Origin: Bradyrhizobium sp. WSM471
GTDB lineage: Bacteria > Pseudomonadota > Alphaproteobacteria > Rhizobiales > Xanthobacteraceae
Length of the DNA stretch: 64,000 bases
NCBI RefSeq assembly: GCF_000244915.1
Contig: NZ_CM001442.1
Coordinates: 1,178,001-1,242,000 of the forward strand
Reading direction: 5' to 3'
This document shows, piece by piece, positions 32,261 to 40,153 of the stretch. The translations under genes were made by a program, and so were the position numbers. Numbering within the stretch: the first letter of the stretch is position 1; the number at the start of each line of letters is the position of its first letter. Below the pieces are notes generated by a model that saw only the letters and a program-made list of their open reading frames with translations, was not told the origin of the DNA and did not search any database.

Positions 32261-33706
32261 TCAGGCACTCTGAGCTGTCTTCACCACCACGATGTTACTT
32301 TCGTCGTGCTGGGGAGGGGCCACATCCTGTGCGGCCTTCGCGCCCTCGCCGGCATGGCGCTTGAGGTAGTCGCGGCGCATGCCGATCTCGTCGCGGACGA
32401 ATTCGTAGCCGAGCTTGAACGTGTCGAGCCCGTCGGTACTGATCGTGCCGTCTCTGAGGCCGATGACGGCGCCGCGTAAAATGCCTTCCAGCTCGTCCTG
32501 GAGACATTCGAGCTGGTCGAGCGAATGCGCGTGTTCGATCCGCTCGCCGATGTCGAGGATGGCGGTGGAGAGCTCGCTGGCCTTCTCCGGCGCGATCCGG
32601 GTGATCTTGGCGTAGATCGCGGCGAAGATCGAACCGATGACGCTGAGCGCGGCAGCGCCCAGATACATCAGGTCGCTGTACTTATCCATAAACGACTTGG
32701 TGTCGTCATTGATGTAGTCGGCCGCCCCTTGGTGCGCCATCACGAAGGCGTCCTTCTCGACGGAGGCGGGCTCGATTCTGCTGGCAAAGCCGCCGTCGAG
32801 CCCGAGCGCGGACTTGTTCTCATAGACGGTGCGCGCGAGCTCCCCGGCCGCCGTCGGCGACATCCGGGATTGGGCGACCAGCAACCATTCGAGACCGATC
32901 GTGTCGAGATCGTCGTCGGGAATTTCCGGTGATGCAGACAGCGTGCCCGCCGTCAGCGTCTCGCTGGAAATGCCGGGGATCTTGCGTGCCAGCGCTTTCG
33001 CCTCGTCGATCGCGTTCAGAGTGAAGCCGCCGCGCCTGGCGACCTGCTCATACGCCTTGTCCCGCACCGCCCGCGAGGCGTGGACGATGGCGACGACCGC
33101 GCCAAAACCGCTTGCCGGCGCGAACAGCTTGTCGAGCGTTGCGCCCTGCGGCGCCATCTGGATCTTCGCCGCGTCCGCACCGTCGGGAATGTCGAGGATG
33201 CCGCGGACGAAGGCGAGCGAGGATTCGTTCTCGGCGAGGACGGCGACCTTCTTCTTCTTCAGCTCGGCGAGCGACTTGATCTTCTTGTTTCCCGGCCCGA
33301 GCAGCAGCACGAGATCGTGCTCGAGGATCGCGAGCGTGCGCGCCCGCAGCGGCACCTTGGCGTCGGTGCGCAGCACCGCGAGGTCGGCCTGCTTGCGGTC
33401 GAACTGGGCGATCGCCTTGGCGTTGTCGGCGTTGTTGACGATCTTGATCCGGAAGCGCGAGGCGTTGTTCTTCAGGACGGCGGCGAGCTTGGCTGCGAAC
33501 AGCGCCTCGTCGCTGTTGGGGGCGCCGACGGCAAAGGTCAGCGTCTCCGAATTGTGCACCAGCATGCGGCCGCCCCAGACGGTGGCAAGCGACAACAGCA
33601 GGGTCAGCACGACGTAGAGGAAGACCTGCTGCTGATTGGTCTTGATCACCTTGGGTCGCCGGGGCGGTGGCTCGATCGGCGATGAGGTCGGGCCCTCAGT
33701 ACTCAT
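32261..33706 (-). CDS. Membrane-anchored TAXI-family solute-binding protein
   Basis: 481 residues. The N-terminus is cytosolic and charged (PPPRRPKVIKTNQQQ), followed by one helix (VFLYVVLTLLLSLATVWGG), a periplasmic TAXI domain (about 50-340; VGAPNSDEALFAAKLAAVL, NADNAKAIAQFDRKQADLAVL, KSLAELKKKKVAVLAENESS) and a second helix (YLGAAALSVIGSIFAAIYA), then about 120 helical cytosolic residues. Ordinary TAXI proteins are free binding proteins of TRAP transporters. This one is anchored at both ends and has no TRAP membrane genes beside it, so a sensor or adaptor role is plausible. Confidence 0.82.
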   Translation of the reverse strand: MSTEGPTSSPIEPPPRRPKVIKTNQQQVFLYVVLTLLLSLATVWGGRMLVHNSETLTFAVGAPNSDEALFAAKLAAVLKNNASRFRIKIVNNADNAKAIAQFDRKQADLAVLRTDAKVPLRARTLAILEHDLVLLLGPGNKKIKSLAELKKKKVAVLAENESSLAFVRGILDIPDGADAAKIQMAPQGATLDKLFAPASGFGAVVAIVHASRAVRDKAYEQVARRGGFTLNAIDEAKALARKIPGISSETLTAGTLSASPEIPDDDLDTIGLEWLLVAQSRMSPTAAGELARTVYENKSALGLDGGFASRIEPASVEKDAFVMAHQGAADYINDDTKSFMDKYSDLMYLGAAALSVIGSIFAAIYAKITRIAPEKASELSTAILDIGERIEHAHSLDQLECLQDELEGILRGAVIGLRDGTISTDGLDTFKLGYEFVRDEIGMRRDYLKRHAGEGAKAAQDVAPPQHDESNIVVVKTAQSA

Positions 33707-34053
33707 GGCAGCACTCTGGCCTTATGCTTTCGGTGGCGGGCGGCTCGCGGATGTGATCGCTGCGGTCGCCCTGTAATTCGTAAACGTCTGAAAAAAGAAC
33801 GATATTCTCTACTGGCGATGATAGCGCGCAGGCCGCGGAATGCAAATTCCGAGCCGAAGGTAACCTTACTCAACTCGGCCGCGGCGATTAGCCATCCTAT
33901 CACCAGTTAGCCACAGTTGGCGATTTTCCGGTTCCCCCCGGCTGCATTCCGCCGCGGGAGGTGTCATAAATCGCAGGTCCCGGCGATTTGACCGGTCCAG
34001 GAAGAGATTGCGCTGAACGCTCCAATTCTTCTTGTCACGTCAACGAGGGCGCC
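33707..34053. other. Intergenic region between divergent TAXI and DUF3307 genes
   Basis: 347 bp holding both promoters. A 7-bp inverted repeat AAATCGC-AGGTCCCG-GCGATTT occurs at 33968-33989, and the AT-rich patch GAAAAAAGAACGATATTCTC near 33788 is a candidate promoter of the TAXI gene. No gene seen. Confidence 0.5.
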
Positions 34054-34455
34054 TTGTCGTTTCCACCCCTGTCATCGGCGGTCCCGGTCGAAGCCCTCAT
34101 TGGTTGGATGTTGCTGCTGACGTTCAAGCACATCATCGCCGATTTCGTCCTCCAGACCGCGTGGATGGCGCACGGCAAGGACCAGAAGCACGGCTGGGCC
34201 CTGCCGCTCCTGGTGCACTGCCTGGTTCACCTTGCGGTTGCGCTGCCGCTGATCCTGATCGTCGCGCCGAAATTCTGGTTTGTGGCGTTGATCGACTTCG
34301 TGATCCACATCACGATCGACCGCGCCAAGGGCCTCGTCTCGGCCAATTTCGGTGTCGATCTTGCGCATCCCTGGTTCTGGACCCTGATCGGTGTCGACCA
34401 GGCCCTGCACCATCTGACCGGCTTCGGCCTCTCCATCTTCATGGCGGCGAACTGA
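34054..34455 (+). CDS. DUF3307 domain-containing membrane protein
   Basis: 133 residues from a proposed TTG start with GAGGG five bases upstream; the frame is open further to 33988, and the true start is uncertain. Four hydrophobic helices (LIGWMLLLTFKHIIADFVLQT, LLVHCLVHLAVALPLILIV, FWFVALIDFVIHITIDRAK, HHLTGFGLSIFMAAN). The histidines in FKHIIADF, VHCLVHL and HITIDRAKG are the conserved marks of DUF3307. Unknown function. Single gene, with a palindromic repeat downstream. Confidence 0.78.
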   Translation: MSFPPLSSAVPVEALIGWMLLLTFKHIIADFVLQTAWMAHGKDQKHGWALPLLVHCLVHLAVALPLILIVAPKFWFVALIDFVIHITIDRAKGLVSANFGVDLAHPWFWTLIGVDQALHHLTGFGLSIFMAAN

Positions 34456-34556
34456 GGGACGGCAACCCTCTGGAGTGGCTGCCGGGCCTGCATGGTTCGA
34501 GACGGCGCTTCGCGCCTCCTCACCATGAGCGGTGAGAATCTTTCAGCAGGAACAGA

Positions 34557-34600
34557 CCTCATCCTGAGGGCCCGCCGAAGGCGGGCGTCTCGAAGGATGG
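34557..34600. repeat. Extragenic palindrome (CCTCATCCTGAGGGCCCGCC ... CTCGAAGGATGG)
   Basis: Single copy, nearly identical to copy B at 32196, with an inner hairpin GCCCGCCGAAGGCGGGC. Confidence 0.83.
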
Positions 34601-34731
34601 CCAGAGACAAAGCCCTTTCCAGCCCATTGATTCGTGGGCCACGCGCAATGACCCCGGGTGACTACCGGGCAGCGTGGTTAACCTTTCGTTAGAGAATTGC
34701 ACTGCATCTTCCTCCACGAGGGAGAACTGCA

Positions 34732-35130
34732 ATGTTTTCAAGCCGCGATACCTTTGAAGGCGATTCGTGCCCGGTCCGCGACGAACTCCTTGGCGAGATG
34801 TACCGCGCCAGCGAGAGTGGCCTGCCGAGGCTGGTTGAAAGTGTTTCCCCTGACGCGCGCGCCAGGCTGGCGCTGTTCTGCTATCGCCGCAGCCATCTGC
34901 ACTCGCTGGCGGTCGCGATCGCCGGCAGCTGTAACGAGCGCGACCTGATCGAGAATGGCGGCCGTGTCGGCTCGACGCTCTACGCGCTTGCGCGCGAAGG
35001 CGCGGCGAAATCCTCGCCGTCGCTGTCCGGTGGCCGCAAGCCGATCACGCTGTCGACCAAGCCGCTCTCGGTGCTCGCGCCGCTGGACGACGAGATCGAC
35101 GACGAGATCAGCGAAGCCGTCCCGGCCTAA
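34732..35130 (+). CDS. Hypothetical soluble protein
   Basis: 132 residues starting MFSSRDTFEGDSCPVRDELL, behind a strong GAGGGAGAA site. The first 90 residues look like a small helical domain (ARARLALFCYRRSHLHSLAVAIAG); the rest is Ser/Pro-rich and ends in an acidic tail LDDEIDDEISEAVPA. No signal peptide or membrane helix. I do not recognise a family. It is a single gene between a palindromic repeat and a convergent YkgJ gene; an inverted AAAGCGCGATCGATCGCGCTTT at the stop can serve as its terminator. Confidence 0.7.
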   Translation: MFSSRDTFEGDSCPVRDELLGEMYRASESGLPRLVESVSPDARARLALFCYRRSHLHSLAVAIAGSCNERDLIENGGRVGSTLYALAREGAAKSSPSLSGGRKPITLSTKPLSVLAPLDDEIDDEISEAVPA

Positions 35131-35151
35131 AGCGCGATCGATCGCGCTTTA
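35130..35151. terminator. Hairpin at the end of the 34732 gene
   Basis: AAAGCGCGATCGATCGCGCTTT is self-complementary over its full length, starting at the stop codon of the gene, followed by AGCTCTCTATT. The tail is weak, so termination efficiency is uncertain. Confidence 0.5.
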
Positions 35152-35203
35152 GCTCTCTATTGGCGCATGATCTCGGCGGAAAACCGCTGCACACTTTTCC
35201 GGA

Positions 35204-35533
35204 TCATGCGCTGGTCGCCTCGATCACCGGCAGCCCGAATTTCCGTCGCGCCATCGCGCATTCGGCATCGCCCGGCATGCAGGTGCGGCACACCTCCGGC
35301 CGCACTGCGTAGATGCCGCACGCGGTCGCTTGTCCGATCTCCCCCTGCAACGCTGAACAGCGATCGCCTTCGCAGCGCATGCCGGATTGACGGTCGTTGA
35401 CGAGCGCTTCGGGAATCGCGGCAAGCTCCTCGTCGCTTTCGATCGAGAAGCGCGGCCAGTTCGCCGAATAGCCGCAGCAGGCGCCGCAACTCTGGCAACA
35501 GCTCGACAGGTCGATGGGGGCGTTCTCATCCAT
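35204..35533 (-). CDS. YkgJ family cysteine cluster protein
   Basis: 109 residues starting MDENAPIDLSSCCQSCGACC. Cysteine-rich in the YkgJ pattern: CCQSCGACCGY, RCEGDRCSAL, ACGIYAVRPEVCRTC and a final DAEC. The family is thought to hold an Fe-S or zinc cluster; function unknown. The ATG at 35533 is chosen over a GTG two codons upstream. It lies 13 bp after the WYL regulator stop and is probably co-transcribed with it. Confidence 0.86.
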   Translation of the reverse strand: MDENAPIDLSSCCQSCGACCGYSANWPRFSIESDEELAAIPEALVNDRQSGMRCEGDRCSALQGEIGQATACGIYAVRPEVCRTCMPGDAECAMARRKFGLPVIEATSA

Positions 35534-35546
35534 CGTCACGTGTCCT

Positions 35547-36245
35547 TCACGTATCCTTGGGTGGGCCCCAGACCAGGCTCTGGCGCCATTTCGCGCGCAG
35601 CACGTCGCGCCTTTCAGGATATCTCTCGTCGGGATAGCTCGCATCCACCACGCGGTCGGTGCGGAAGCTGCGGAAGTCTCCGCGCAGCTCGCACCAGGCC
35701 GCGAGCAGGCGCACGGCTTCGAGATAGCCGATCGAAATCGGCCAGATCATGCGCTCGCTGGCGCGGCCCTGCTCGTCGCGATAGCGCAGCATGATCTTCT
35801 TGCCTTCGTGGATCTGGGTGCGCGTGCGTGCCATGTCCAGGCGGTCCGGCTCCCTGTTCCAGCTCGGCCGGGCCCGGCTTGCCGGCTCCAGCACGAAGGG
35901 ACGCAGGCGCTCAGGAACAGTGTCGGCGATCTTGGCCATCAAGTCTTCAGCCGCACGCGCCAGCGCGGGATCGGCATGGCCGGCGACCCATTGCGCGCCC
36001 AGCACCGCCGCCTCGATCTCGTCGGGTGTCAGCATCAAAGGCGGCAGATCGAAACCCTTTTCCAGGATGTAGCCCATGCCGGCTTCGCCGCGGATGGGCA
36101 CGCGCTGGCCCATCAGCGTGGCGATGTCGCGATAGATCGTGCGTTTCGAGGTCTCGAGCTCGGCCGCGATGGCGTCCGCCGTCAGCGGCTTACGCGTGCG
36201 CCTCAGCACCTGGATGATTTGAAACAGCCGGTCGGCGCGTCTCAT
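35547..36245 (-). CDS. WYL/YafY-type transcriptional regulator (second)
   Basis: 232 residues, shorter than the one at 27899. HTH: MRRADRLFQIIQVLRRTRKP, SKRTIYRDIATLMGQRVPI. The WYL domain (IMLRYRDEQGRASERMIWPI, YLEAVRLLAAWCELRGDFRSF) is followed directly by a short C-terminus. It starts at an ATG 42 bp from a near-palindrome (36288) and diverges from a small gene and a GST gene. It probably represses both directions in response to a small molecule; ligand unknown. Confidence 0.87.
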   Translation of the reverse strand: MRRADRLFQIIQVLRRTRKPLTADAIAAELETSKRTIYRDIATLMGQRVPIRGEAGMGYILEKGFDLPPLMLTPDEIEAAVLGAQWVAGHADPALARAAEDLMAKIADTVPERLRPFVLEPASRARPSWNREPDRLDMARTRTQIHEGKKIMLRYRDEQGRASERMIWPISIGYLEAVRLLAAWCELRGDFRSFRTDRVVDASYPDERYPERRDVLRAKWRQSLVWGPPKDT

Positions 36246-36287
36246 GAGGGGTCTCTTGTCGGTGGTTTTTCAGAAGGCGGCGCGCGG

Positions 36288-36311
36288 CTGCTGACAGGAT
36301 GTTGGCAGCAG
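36288..36311. promoter_or_regulatory. Imperfect palindromic operator of the second WYL regulator
   Basis: CTGCTGACAGGA and TGTTGGCAGCAG are inverted repeats with 9 of 12 positions complementary. The element shares CTGACA and GGATGT with the operator at 28929. It lies 42 bp from the WYL start and 46 bp from the divergent ORF. Confidence 0.62.
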
Positions 36312-36357
36312 GGGAGTTCTATACCGGGTCAACACGTCGACTGAAGAGGATTTGTCC

Positions 36358-36663
36358 ATGATCATTCCAACTCATTTCGGCCCGGCCGCTGCGCTGTGGC
36401 GGACCCAGCCTTTACGAGTCCCGCCTTTGCAAGTCCTGCGTTTGCAAGTCCGAGCTTGGTACGCATGGGCGTTCGGCCGCCTCGTATCCCTTGATCTCAT
36501 GGTCGTCGACCTCCGCCTTGCGCTCGCGACCGTGGCGGCTCGCTTCCTGGTCCAGGCCGCGGACGCGCTGGTCCGTCATGTCATGGCCCGCGCCTGGCGG
36601 GGGGCCCGTTTCGCAGAAGATATCACGGCTGCTGCCACCATGGTGGCAGCAGCCCGCGGCTAA
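36358..36663 (+). CDS. Small hypothetical protein with a pentapeptide-type repeat
   Basis: 101 residues, start behind GAAGAGGA. The early region contains three tandem 15-bp units (36408-36452) encoding PLRVP-PLQVL-RLQVR, then helical segments rich in Ala, Val and Arg (LDLMVVDLRLALATVAARFL, ADALVRHVMARAWRGARF). It may be a short amphipathic helical protein; no family recognised. It is the first gene of a likely pair with the GST gene (38 bp gap) and diverges from the WYL regulator, so it probably responds to the same signal. Confidence 0.6.
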   Translation: MIIPTHFGPAAALWRTQPLRVPPLQVLRLQVRAWYAWAFGRLVSLDLMVVDLRLALATVAARFLVQAADALVRHVMARAWRGARFAEDITAAATMVAAARG

Positions 36664-36701
36664 GTTCCCTCAACTCTTTCGGTCGTTTCAGGAGAGCCTT
36701 C

Positions 36702-37430
36702 ATGATCACGCTTTACGGCTTTGGCGCCGGCTTCGGCCTGCCGGAAATCAGCCCCTTCGTCACCAAGACGGAGGTGCAGCTCAAGATGGCGGGACTGCCC
36801 TACCGGAAGGAGCGGGCGATGCCGCCCGCCTCTCCCAAGGGGCAGCTGCCTTTCATCGACGATGGCGGCGAGGCGGTGGCCGATTCCACCTTCATCCGCG
36901 CCCATATCGAGCGCCGCTACGGCTTCGATTTCGACGCCGGTCTGTCGCTCGTCGAGCGCGCGCAGGCTTGGGCATTCGAGCGCATGATCGAGCACCACGT
37001 TTATTTTGCGCTGGTCGGGGCGCGCTGGGTCGACCCGGTCAACTTCGCCAAGGGGCCTGCGCATTTCTTCGACGGCGCGCCGGAGCACAATCGCGAGAAG
37101 TTGCGCGAGGACGCGCAATTCCGTGTCGCCGAGAACTACCTGCTCTCCGGATTAGGCCGGCACGCGCCCGATGACGACGTCGATCTCGCCGTGCGCTCGC
37201 TGTTTGCGCTCTCGGTGCAGCTCGGCGACAAGTCCTATCTGATGGGCAACAAGCCCTGCGGCGTCGATGCCACCGCCTTCGGTGCACTCGCCGGGATCCT
37301 GACGCCGTTTTTCGAATCCACGCTGCGCCGTCGCGCCGAAGGATTTCCGAACCTCACCGCTTATGTCGACCGGATGATGGACATTTACTATCCGGAGTTC
37401 GCCTGGACCCCGCTGCGGCAGGCGGCCTGA
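36702..37430 (+). CDS. Glutathione S-transferase family protein (metaxin/Tom37-like type)
   Basis: 242 residues. An N-terminal thioredoxin-like domain (MITLYGFGAGFGLPEISPFV, KGQLPFIDDGG, ADSTFIRAHIERRYG) and a helical C-terminal domain (HVYFALVGARWVDPVNFAK, GNKPCGVDATAFGALAGIL, FPNLTAYVDRMMDIYYPEF). The layout matches the GST branch related to metaxin/failed-axon-connection proteins rather than classical bacterial GST. Substrate unknown. It is the third GST in the window and the second placed next to a WYL regulator. Confidence 0.86.
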   Translation: MITLYGFGAGFGLPEISPFVTKTEVQLKMAGLPYRKERAMPPASPKGQLPFIDDGGEAVADSTFIRAHIERRYGFDFDAGLSLVERAQAWAFERMIEHHVYFALVGARWVDPVNFAKGPAHFFDGAPEHNREKLREDAQFRVAENYLLSGLGRHAPDDDVDLAVRSLFALSVQLGDKSYLMGNKPCGVDATAFGALAGILTPFFESTLRRRAEGFPNLTAYVDRMMDIYYPEFAWTPLRQAA

Positions 37431-37455
37431 TGACAGCGCGCCCGCAGGCTCGGTG

Positions 37456-37613
37456 CACCTCTCCCGCTTGCGGGAGAGGTCGACACGCTCGCAGAGCGTG
37501 GCGGGTGAGGGCTATCTCCTCTGGGGGGCTTTGCCCGTAGACTCAGACAATCCCAATGCGGAGGCACCCTCACCCCAACCCTCTCCCGCAAGCGGGAGAG
37601 GGGGCGCAGCGAC
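37456..37613. repeat. Extragenic repeat (CCTCTCCCGCTTGCGGGAGAGG type)
   Basis: Hairpin CACCTCTCCCGCTTGCGGGAGAGGT at the left and CCCTCTCCCGCAAGCGGGAGAGGG at the right, linked by GCGGGTGAGGG and CACCCTCACCCC. Members also at 46053 and 51070. Confidence 0.8.
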
Positions 37614-37641
37614 ACCGGAGGTGCGGCTCGCTCATACAGCC

Positions 37642-37674
37642 AAAACAAAAGAGCCGGCCCATCGGGCCGGCTCT
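37642..37674 (-). terminator. Terminator of the five-gene hydroxycinnamate operon
   Basis: Perfect 11-bp stem AGAGCCGGCCC / GGGCCGGCTCT with loop ATC. On the minus strand it is followed by TTTTGTTTTG, a strong intrinsic terminator 25 bp after the binding-protein stop codon. Confidence 0.9.
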
Positions 37675-37699
37675 CGTCGTCTCAATCCTGCCGCTGCGT

Positions 37700-38851
37700 C
37701 TATTTCACCAGCATGTACTTGCCGTTCTTCACCGTGAGCAGGATGCGCGAGCGCTCGTCGAGGCCGTAGCGATCCTTCTCGGTGAAATTGTAGACACCCT
37801 GGCTCGCCGCAAGCTCCTTCTCCGACAGCAGCGCCTGGCGGATCGCTTCGCGGAATTCCGGCGTGCCGGGCTTCGCCGTCTTGAGTGCCGCCGGGATGAT
37901 GCGCTTGAGAATCTCGAACGCGTCGTAAGAGTGACCGGCGAACTGGCTGCGGCTGTTCGGGCCGTACTTGGCTTCATAGGCCGAGTTGAGCGCGAGGCCC
38001 GGCTTCTTGGTGGCGGCTTCGTCCGGCTGGTCCTCGGGATCCATGACGGGACCAGAGGCCATCAGCACGCCTTCCGCCGCTTTGCCGGCTATGCGGATGA
38101 AGTCCATGCTGGCGGCGCCGTGGGTCTGGTAGATCAGGCCCTGATAGCCACGCTCGCGCAGCTCGGTCTGCGGCAGCGCGGCGGCGGTGCCGGAAGCGCC
38201 GACCAGAATGGCGTCGGGATTCGCCGCCACGAGCTTCAGCACCTGTCCGGTCACCGAGGTATCGGGGCGAGCGAAGCGCTCCTCGTCGGCGATGGTTATG
38301 CCCATCGGCACGGCCTGCGCCTTCAAATCGTTGAACCAGAGGTCGCCATAGGAGTCGGAATAGCCGATATAGCCGACGGTCTTCACGCCCTTGGCCTTCA
38401 TGTGGTTGTACAGCACCTTGCCCACGATCGGGATCGGCTGCGGCATCGCCACCGACCACTTCATGCGCTCCGGTGTGATCGGGAACGGCGCCAGGCCGAA
38501 ATGCGGAATGCCGGCTTCGTTGGCGACGTTGGACACCGCGATGGTCGGCGGCGTCAGCGCCGAGCCCATGATGATGTCGGCCTTGGATTCGGTCACGAAG
38601 CGGCGGGCGTTGGTGGTCGCGGTGGTGGGATCGCCGCCGTCGTCGAGCACGATCACCTTCAGCGGAACGCCGCCGATCTCCTTCGGCACGAACTCCAGCG
38701 CATTGCGCTCGGGAATGCCCAACGCTGCGCCCGGGCCGGTCGTGGTGGTGGTGATGCCGATGGTGACCTCGGCGGTCTGGGCCAGCGCGGGCACGGCCGG
38801 CAGCGCAAGCGCGGCCGCGGTGACGGCAGCGGTCAGGTAAAAGCGTTTCAT
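37700..38851 (-). CDS. Liv-type ABC transporter substrate-binding protein
   Basis: 383 residues. A signal peptide (MKRFYLTAAVTAAALALPAV, cleavage after ALA-Q) precedes a periplasmic type I binding-protein fold (VTIGITTTTTGPGAALGIPE, VLDDGGDPTTATTNARRFV, YSDSYGDLWFNDLKAQAV). Such proteins often bind aromatic acids as well as amino acids in this bacterial group. It is the last gene of the crotonase/feruloyl-CoA synthase operon (78 bp gap) and has no permease beside it; the permease operon 13-17 kb away lacks a binding protein, so they may work together. Strong AGGGAGGAA start site. Confidence 0.87.
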   Translation of the reverse strand: MKRFYLTAAVTAAALALPAVPALAQTAEVTIGITTTTTGPGAALGIPERNALEFVPKEIGGVPLKVIVLDDGGDPTTATTNARRFVTESKADIIMGSALTPPTIAVSNVANEAGIPHFGLAPFPITPERMKWSVAMPQPIPIVGKVLYNHMKAKGVKTVGYIGYSDSYGDLWFNDLKAQAVPMGITIADEERFARPDTSVTGQVLKLVAANPDAILVGASGTAAALPQTELRERGYQGLIYQTHGAASMDFIRIAGKAAEGVLMASGPVMDPEDQPDEAATKKPGLALNSAYEAKYGPNSRSQFAGHSYDAFEILKRIIPAALKTAKPGTPEFREAIRQALLSEKELAASQGVYNFTEKDRYGLDERSRILLTVKNGKYMLVK

Positions 38852-38929
38852 CTATTCCTCCCTTTATGTGTTTCTTTGAAAGCAGAAATCGGGGGGTAAT
38901 TCAGCCCCCTCTTTTGGTGATGTGGCGAT

Positions 38930-39361
38930 TTAGCTCCGGGCCTCGCTCCCCGTGAATTTGGTTACCATTTCCGCAGGAAACGGTGCCGATTTCAGTTTGT
39001 CGGGGTTAACGGGGTCGCGGCCGACCAGGACACGGGTCTCGAAACCCTCGATCGCCAGCGCCTCGCCCTTGTAGACGCTGTGCTTCACCTCGAAGCTCGA
39101 GCGCTTGATGCTCTCGACCTTCGTTTCGATGGTGATCCAGTCGCCGTAAGTCGAGGGGATGTAGAACTTGGCGCGCGTGTCGACCATGGGAATGCCCACC
39201 AGGCCGTATTTCTTGACCAGGTCCTGCTTGGAGAACCCGGCGACCTCGAACAGGGTCGACGTCGAATCGTCGAACATCGCGAAATAACGCGGGTAATAGA
39301 CGATGTTGGCGGGGTCGCAGTCACCCCACTGGATCTGGACGTCGCGCCGGTTCACGAACAT
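38930..39361 (-). CDS. Acyl-CoA thioesterase, 4-hydroxybenzoyl-CoA thioesterase family
   Basis: 143 residues, hot-dog fold. The active-site segment WGDCDPANIVYYPRYFAMFDDS carries the Asp (Asp-Pro) typical of the 4-hydroxybenzoyl-CoA thioesterase type. It hydrolyses an acyl- or aroyl-CoA to the free acid. The operon context (feruloyl-CoA synthase, crotonase, SDR) suggests it releases a hydroxybenzoate or other aromatic acid from CoA. It is 10 bp downstream of the SDR gene. Substrate specificity is inferred from context. Confidence 0.85.
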   Translation of the reverse strand: MFVNRRDVQIQWGDCDPANIVYYPRYFAMFDDSTSTLFEVAGFSKQDLVKKYGLVGIPMVDTRAKFYIPSTYGDWITIETKVESIKRSSFEVKHSVYKGEALAIEGFETRVLVGRDPVNPDKLKSAPFPAEMVTKFTGSEARS

Positions 39362-39371
39362 ATGTCGCGCC

Positions 39372-40133
39372 CTATTTCGGTGCCATGCGCAGCGAGCCGT
39401 CGAGGCGCACCACTTCGCCGTTCAGGTAGGAATTCTCGACCATGTGCAGGGCGAGCGCGGCGAACTCGTCGGCGTGGCCGAGCCGGCGCGGGAACGGGAT
39501 TGCGGCGGCGAGTGAGTCCTGGGCTTCCTGCGGCAGGTTGGCGAGCAGCGGCGTGAGGAACAGGCCGGGCGCGATCGTCAGCACGCGGACGCCGAACTGC
39601 GCCAGCTCGCGCGCGATCGGCAGCGTCATGCCGACGATGCCGCCCTTCGAGGCCGAATAGGCCGATTGCCCGATCTGGCCGTCATAAGCGGCAACGGACG
39701 CCGTGTTGATGATGACGCCGCGCTCGCCGGTTGCCTGCGGCTCGAGTTTGGACATCTCGGTCGCGGCAAGGCGAAGCATGTTGAAGGTGCCGATCAAATT
39801 GACCTTGATCACCTTTTCGAAATCGGCGAGCGCCATCGGGCCGTCGCGGCCGACGACGCGCTTGGCAACGCCGATGCCGGCGCAATTGACCAGCACGCGC
39901 GCGGGTCCATGGGCCTTGGTCGCCTGCGCGATCGCAGCTTCCGCCGAGGCGGCATCGGAGACGTCGCAAGCCACGGCCACGCCCTTGATCTCGGCGGCGA
40001 CAGTCTCGGCGAGCTTGGCATTGAGATCGAACACTGCGACCTTGGCGCCCTGCGCCGCCAGCTTTCGCGCGGTCGCCGCGCCCAGTCCCGACGCGCCGCC
40101 CGTGACGATGACAGCCTGATCCTTCAACAACAT
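39372..40133 (-). CDS. SDR family 3-hydroxyacyl-CoA dehydrogenase-like protein
   Basis: 253 residues. Full SDR signature: [19 protein letters not shown], the NCAGIG segment, catalytic serine in [11 protein letters not shown] and YSASK (YxxxK), then [13 protein letters not shown] and a C-terminal [12 protein letters not shown]. It is close to type-II 3-hydroxyacyl-CoA dehydrogenases (HSD17B10-like), which oxidise beta-hydroxyacyl-CoA with NAD. Position directly after feruloyl-CoA synthase (20 bp gap) fits oxidation of the beta-hydroxy intermediate of a hydroxycinnamoyl-CoA. Cytosolic. Confidence 0.87.
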   Translation of the reverse strand: MLLKDQAVIVTGGASGLGAATARKLAAQGAKVAVFDLNAKLAETVAAEIKGVAVACDVSDAASAEAAIAQATKAHGPARVLVNCAGIGVAKRVVGRDGPMALADFEKVIKVNLIGTFNMLRLAATEMSKLEPQATGERGVIINTASVAAYDGQIGQSAYSASKGGIVGMTLPIARELAQFGVRVLTIAPGLFLTPLLANLPQEAQDSLAAAIPFPRRLGHADEFAALALHMVENSYLNGEVVRLDGSLRMAPK

Positions 40134-40153
40134 GGCGTTCCCCTGTAGTTTTC

